In this document: piece by piece, positions 59,950-64,000 of the stretch
How positions within the stretch are numbered: the stretch's first letter is position 1
How the letters are laid out: each line of letters starts with the position of its first letter
Origin: Guyanagaster necrorhizus
Lineage: Eukaryota; Basidiomycota; Agaricomycetes; Agaricales; Physalacriaceae
Assembly: GCF_019112545.1 (NCBI RefSeq)
Contig: NW_025064890.1
Location: forward strand, 391,656-455,655
Length of the DNA stretch: 64,000 nucleotides
Reading direction: 5' to 3'
Notes under the pieces: generated by a model
Database searches by the model: none
What the model was told of the DNA's origin: nothing
What the model saw: only the letters and a program-made list of their open reading frames with translations
Position numbers and translations under genes: made by a program

Positions 59950-62279
59950 GTCTCATATTTTTAGCTTAGTGAACTTTTGATGATGATGCACCTTTGAGGC
60001 TCTCTGCCTCTCTTTGGCCCTTCATTGGTGCTTGAGTCATTGGAGTGGGTTCCTTAGATGATTCATGATGGTGAATAATGGAGTCAGATATATTCAAATG
60101 CATGCATAATTTAGACATAGAGGGTGGTCCTACAGAGGATAAAATGTCAGTCTGCCCAGCAGTTTGTGACCCATTATTCATATCTTTGGCTGAGTCAGCA
60201 GAATCGCTCACTGCTCGGCCTCACCTTTTACCTCCTTGGTCTTGTCATCCTGGCTGAGATCTTGTTCCTCCTTCATCAATTCAGCAATCTGTGCTCGAAT
60301 ATCTTCTCTGGTGCACTTGTTCTTCTTCTGGGGACAGTTCTATACTATGTGGCCCTTTTGGCCACAATTGAAACACTTCTCTCCTTTCTTGAGGTGATCC
60401 ACATCCATCAGCTGACCTATTCCAGTAAATATTGTGCTTATACCAGTTTGCTTCTCTCTGAAAGAAGTTGGGGTTGAGCCCCTGGGCTTAGTGGACATAG
60501 TCACAGCCAGGGCAGAAGACTTCAAGCCTTGTCCCTGGCTTCTATAAGTCCCATAAGCCAGGGTCATTGCTTCTGCCTTCTATCATTGTCATTCTTTGTA
60601 CATGATGATGATTTAGGCCTTCCATTTATCATATCTGACCAGAATTTCCTGTCCAATATCAGAAATAGTGATGAGATAATGAGATGGTACATCCATCTTC
60701 ATGTATTCAACCATTCATCTGGAGTTGGTGACATCATCATGAACCCTGGTGAGCCATTCAAGTCATTCCAATTCATCAAAGTAATCAGTGGCAGCCTTGC
60801 CAGCCATCTTGTACTCCTTCATCTTCTGCTTATGAACTTTTTGAATGGCTGAGTCCATGAATTTATCAATGATCATTTGTTTGAATACTAGCCACAAGGG
60901 GTATTGATGATGAGTCCTTATGGTAGACCAGAATATCAAGGAAATTAGGACCCACCAGGTCTTCGCTTTGTCAGCCATATGAGTGACCGTGAATGTGATC
61001 TTGTACATGTCAGCAAGGAAATATGGTGTGAATACTTGGAAATATTAGTTGCAGTCAACCAGAAACCGGTCAATATCATTGAAGGCACCTCAGAAGAGTT
61101 TGGACTCTGCTACTAGAATGAGTCTAACATTGAGGATTTGAGCCTCTGCATCAAGAGCAGGCATCAGATTAGGCCATCCTCCAGCAGGTGGTCCTGACTA
61201 TCTGCTTAGGAGTCCTGGAAAAGAATAGAGAGAGCTGTCATCGATGATGGGACTTTCCAGTGGAGAAACTGTCTTTTATATGATCCACCCATTCCTGATG
61301 ATCCAGCTCTAGGCCAGTGCCACAGGGTCATCTTCTGTAGGGGCTGGTTTAGCAGGTTTGGGGTTTTTGCTGCTTTTGGCTTCGTCTGGTGGTGGCTGTC
61401 TGGCAAATGGTCACCAAACCGGGAATCTCCATAGGTTCAGATGGTAACTACTTGGCTTAGGTCAGTATTGGGAAAGTTGAGATGCTGTGCTGTAGATGGC
61501 AGAAGTGGCAAATGAGTATCTTGATAACATCATTCAGATGGTGGGTGCCATATTGGCTGGCTGGCTCGGCACAATACTCAGCATCCATGGTCTTAGTGTT
61601 GTGCCATACTTCAGTCTGTATAGCAGCAATATCTGCATCTAATATCCTAAATATTTTTTATTGTAAATAAAAATAGCCTGTTCAATGGCCATATATTATA
61701 AAATCTCTGCATGCTCAATATAATCAGTGGAGAGATACCTTTGTCCCATGGGTGACACCAACTAAGTGTTGTCCATCTATAATATCATTGTTTCTTCCTG
61801 GAACAACTCCATGAAATCCTCCTTTTGTGCCTCTCATGCTAACTCCCTCTGCTTCTGTTTATGCATATTGATATTTCATAAGCTGATCCAGTCAGCTGAA
61901 GGGTTCATGACTTTCTTGTTGTGATTCTCCTCCCTCTCATCATCTGCATCCCTGCTGGTGGTCTCACTGTCTGTATCCCCCTTAAGGAGAGAACTGTCAT
62001 ATGGATTATAGACCTTTGGGACAGCCATGCTGGGGCTGCATGCTGCTCTGGCAGCTCCTCGACACTCATTGCTGCTGGTGCCATTGCTCTGCGATACCAG
62101 CAGAAGTTTCAGTAAAACTTTGAATTGAGAAAGAGGGCCACGAAGCTCCCATTGAGGAACCTCTTAAGGTCACCAGTTGAGTCGATACCCTCATCGTCTC
62201 CCCCAATTGTTTCTCTTTCTGCCAGGATTTCATCTCTTCAGACCAGAATGTTGTCTGTCTCTGCAATGGTATCAGTCTT
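59950..62279 (-). pseudogene. B3 gag, interrupted by A2
   Basis: From low to high coordinates, reading backwards: a linker with MSKLCMHLNISDSIIHHHES, a zinc knuckle CFNCGQKGHIV near 60345-60380, capsid-like MDSAIQKVHKQKMKEYKMAG near 60790, and a coiled-coil-like N-terminal region near 62066-62266 (EIL...KEKQLGETMRVSTQL). Many TGA/TAG stops. Cut at 62279. Confidence 0.75.
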
Positions 62280-62777
62280 TGTTACGCGCATGCCGCCAGC
62301 CTCCATGTCTCCTCAACCAACCACCAATTCAACCACGCCACCCACCGGACTCTGGATGCTTCCCATTACCTACTAATTTCATTTCACCATTATCATTTCA
62401 CATCCATATTTCACATTGTAATATCTAGACCCCGAACTCGGTAGCGAATATTGACACTGGAATCCAATGGAACCCGACTCGGAATTAGCTACCATTAGTA
62501 TATAAAGCCATGTATATCACTGTAACTACTCAGTTCGAATATCAACTTGGATAAGCCATCTACACTTCGCACTCGCCTCAACTCCTCCTTATCTCGTCCA
62601 TCGGATTCCGCTCCGAAGGATATTCCTGTTCTCTTCCCTGACGGAACTCCGTTCCACCCATCCAGATCCTTGGGCTTCGACTCAAGGGTGACGTTGCCAA
62701 TAGCTTCGTCGACGCCCACGCACTCCGCCGGACTCCACGCGTGCACTCAAGCCTACTCGATTGGCACGTTCCTAACA
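62280..62777 (+). repeat. 5' LTR of A2
   Basis: 498 bp, TGTTACGCGC...TTCCTAACA. The TATATAAAG box is at 62499-62507 and the predicted transcription start AGTTCGAATAT at 62532-62542, 33 bases further. Confidence 0.95.
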
Positions 62778-62779
62778 GT

Positions 62780-62790
62780 ATATTCGAACT
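62780..62790 (+). promoter_or_regulatory. Self-priming primer binding site of A2
   Basis: ATATTCGAACT, two bases after the LTR, is the perfect reverse complement of the predicted RNA 5' end at 62532-62542. Tf1/sushi elements prime minus-strand DNA this way, with 11 nt of their own RNA instead of a tRNA. Confidence 0.8.
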
Positions 62791-62817
62791 CAAACCCTTG
62801 AGTCGAAAAATTTTATC

Positions 62818-64000
62818 ATGTCCACCACATTTACCCAACCCACAGAAACCGATCCCGAACAAACCCAGCCTACCCATCCAAACATGTTTTCCATGGAAGA
62901 CATTCCGGCCTCTGCCTCAAAGGAACAACCAGGCCTTTTCGAATTGGCCTCCAGTGGAGGACAACCTTCCCGTAGGGAAACCTACCATCACTCTAGCTTC
63001 ACTGCCCGCCAACCTAATTACGACGATTCCCCTAACCCTTTCGACGCCACCAGCATCCCAACCAATGGGGCCCGACGGGCCAGCCTGATGTATGGTGCCC
63101 GAACCGACCCCCCAATAGACCCCTTATCCCTGGGCAACATGCATGGGAACCCAGACAGCCCAGACTCAGAGGGCAGAGATGAAGACACTCCTACTCATAC
63201 TCCCATCCGACGGGAACCAGGTGGCAATCCACCAAACCCTTTTCCAGGTGGACCAGGAGGACCAGGAGGACCAGGTGGTCCCAATGGCCCAGGCAGCTCC
63301 GATGGCCCCGCAGGAAGTAACAATCCAAACCAGCAGGACATGTTCCTAGAATTCATGAATCTGTTACGAGGAGTCTCCACTTCCCTCAACAACCCCAAAC
63401 CAGCCACCATCCGTACCAAGGTCAAGGAACCAGAACCATTTGATGGCTCCGACCCTCGCAAACTGAAGGCATTCATCGTCTCCCTTCAGTTGAATTTCAA
63501 TGACAGACCTACCGCGTTTGCAACAGATGCCAACAAGGTTAACTACGCCATTTCATTCCTGGCCGGCACCGCGCTCAACTGGTTTGAACCAGACATTCTT
63601 AACCCCAATCCGCGGAATCCACCAGCCTGGCAATTCTCCTACGCAGCCTTCTTAGATGAACTTCGTAGCAACTTCGGCCCCTTTGATGCTATCGGAGATG
63701 CTGAAGATGCATTGGAACACCTTCGGATGCGCGATGGAGATCGGATCATGAAGTATATGGTCCAATTCAACCAGTACGCTTCGCAAATTGGGTACGGAGA
63801 TAACTCCCTCCGCCACGCCTTTTACCATGGCCTCTGCACCCGTATCAAGGATGACATGGCGCACCATGGGAAGCCAAACAACCTTCATAATATGCGCTTC
63901 CTTGCCCAAGAACTTGATGCTCGCTACTGGACCCGGAAGACCGAAATTGCCCATGAAAACCGGGACAATAAATTCCCCAACCCCAAATCCAAGGGGTCTA
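62818..64000 (+). CDS. gag: Gag polyprotein of A2, open, partial at right edge
   Basis: Gag forms the virus-like particle that holds the element's RNA. From ATG 62818 (MSTTFTQPTETDPEQTQPTH) the frame is open to the window end, at least 394 codons, with no stop. The N-terminal third is disordered, followed by a Gly/Pro-rich linker (GGPGGPGGPGGPNGPGSS). The capsid-like part starts near residue 200 (TKVKEPEPFDGSDPRKLKAF) and includes AINFLAGTALNWF-like and WQFSYAAFLDELRSNFGPFD. The zinc knuckle expected from A1 (41797) and pol lie beyond the edge. This is the best evidence that family A was active recently. Confidence 0.88.
   Translation, partial: MSTTFTQPTETDPEQTQPTHPNMFSMEDIPASASKEQPGLFELASSGGQPSRRETYHHSSFTARQPNYDDSPNPFDATSIPTNGARRASLMYGARTDPPIDPLSLGNMHGNPDSPDSEGRDEDTPTHTPIRREPGGNPPNPFPGGPGGPGGPGGPNGPGSSDGPAGSNNPNQQDMFLEFMNLLRGVSTSLNNPKPATIRTKVKEPEPFDGSDPRKLKAFIVSLQLNFNDRPTAFATDANKVNYAISFLAGTALNWFEPDILNPNPRNPPAWQFSYAAFLDELRSNFGPFDAIGDAEDALEHLRMRDGDRIMKYMVQFNQYASQIGYGDNSLRHAFYHGLCTRIKDDMAHHGKPNNLHNMRFLAQELDARYWTRKTEIAHENRDNKFPNPKSKGS

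Larger units (their letters stand above)
55388..62279 (-). mobile_element. Chromovirus B3, minus strand, 5' end cut by A2
   Basis: 3' LTR 55388-55896 (TGTTAAG...CATAACA), then polypurine complement, chromodomain, integrase, RNase H, RT, protease and gag in reverse order. Its gag is interrupted at 62279 by A2, so the 5' LTR lies outside. The open stretches are longer than in B1 (98 to 160 codons in protease and RT), so it is younger, but stops are still present in each gene. Confidence 0.9.
62280..64000 (+). mobile_element. Chromovirus A2, young copy, runs off the right edge
   Basis: 5' LTR, self-priming site and an open gag are present. CpG is retained throughout, in contrast to A1. It is inserted into the gag of B3. 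The base pairs just before it, gtctt (62275-62279), are the expected target duplication and should recur after its 3' LTR outside the window. Confidence 0.93.

Overview
The window is nuclear DNA of a filamentous basidiomycete, most likely an Agaricomycete. The evidence is a high density of GT-AG introns of about 50 nt, single-copy genes split into 4 to 13 exons, fungal-only gene families, and Tf1/sushi-type chromoviruses. All exon models were joined by hand, checking splice sites and phase. The species cannot be told.

Left half (1 to about 34.5 kb), gene-rich and CpG-rich. In order: 5' end of a fimbrin gene (-); a short-chain dehydrogenase (+); an 11-exon secreted protein of unknown function (-); a CCCH zinc finger / RBR ubiquitin ligase (+); a disordered fungal protein (-); a KAR5/Tht1-like nuclear fusion gene that looks broken (-); a glutathione S-transferase pseudogene (+); a conserved coiled-coil protein (-); S-adenosylhomocysteine hydrolase (+); an unrecognised 477-residue protein (+); a La-motif (LARP/Sro9-like) protein (-); a PMP3 proteolipid (-); a divergent G-protein alpha subunit (-); and a NADAR/YbiA-like gene cut by one in-frame TGA (+). 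Housekeeping genes alternate in strand. No metabolic cluster is visible.

Right half (about 35 to 64 kb), almost pure retrotransposon. Two chromovirus families occur, called here A (498-bp LTR) and B (about 464 to 509-bp LTR). They are nested. A1 (39945-47970, TSD gtatg) sits in the gag of B1 (37821-54044, TSD ggttg). B1 sits in the chromodomain of B2 (-), and B2 sits in the gag of an old A fragment. Separately, A2 (62280 to the edge) sits in the gag region of B3 (-, 55388-62279). The older copies have lost most CpG and carry CGA-to-TGA stops. A2 keeps its CpGs and has an open gag of at least 394 codons.

Most notable: both families show Tf1-style self-priming, with the predicted RNA 5' end complementary to the site just after the 5' LTR. 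A1 also carries, between chromodomain and 3' LTR, an antisense two-exon reading frame (46224-47250) for a coiled-coil protein with a CxxCKxxKxxC motif, interrupted by only one stop.
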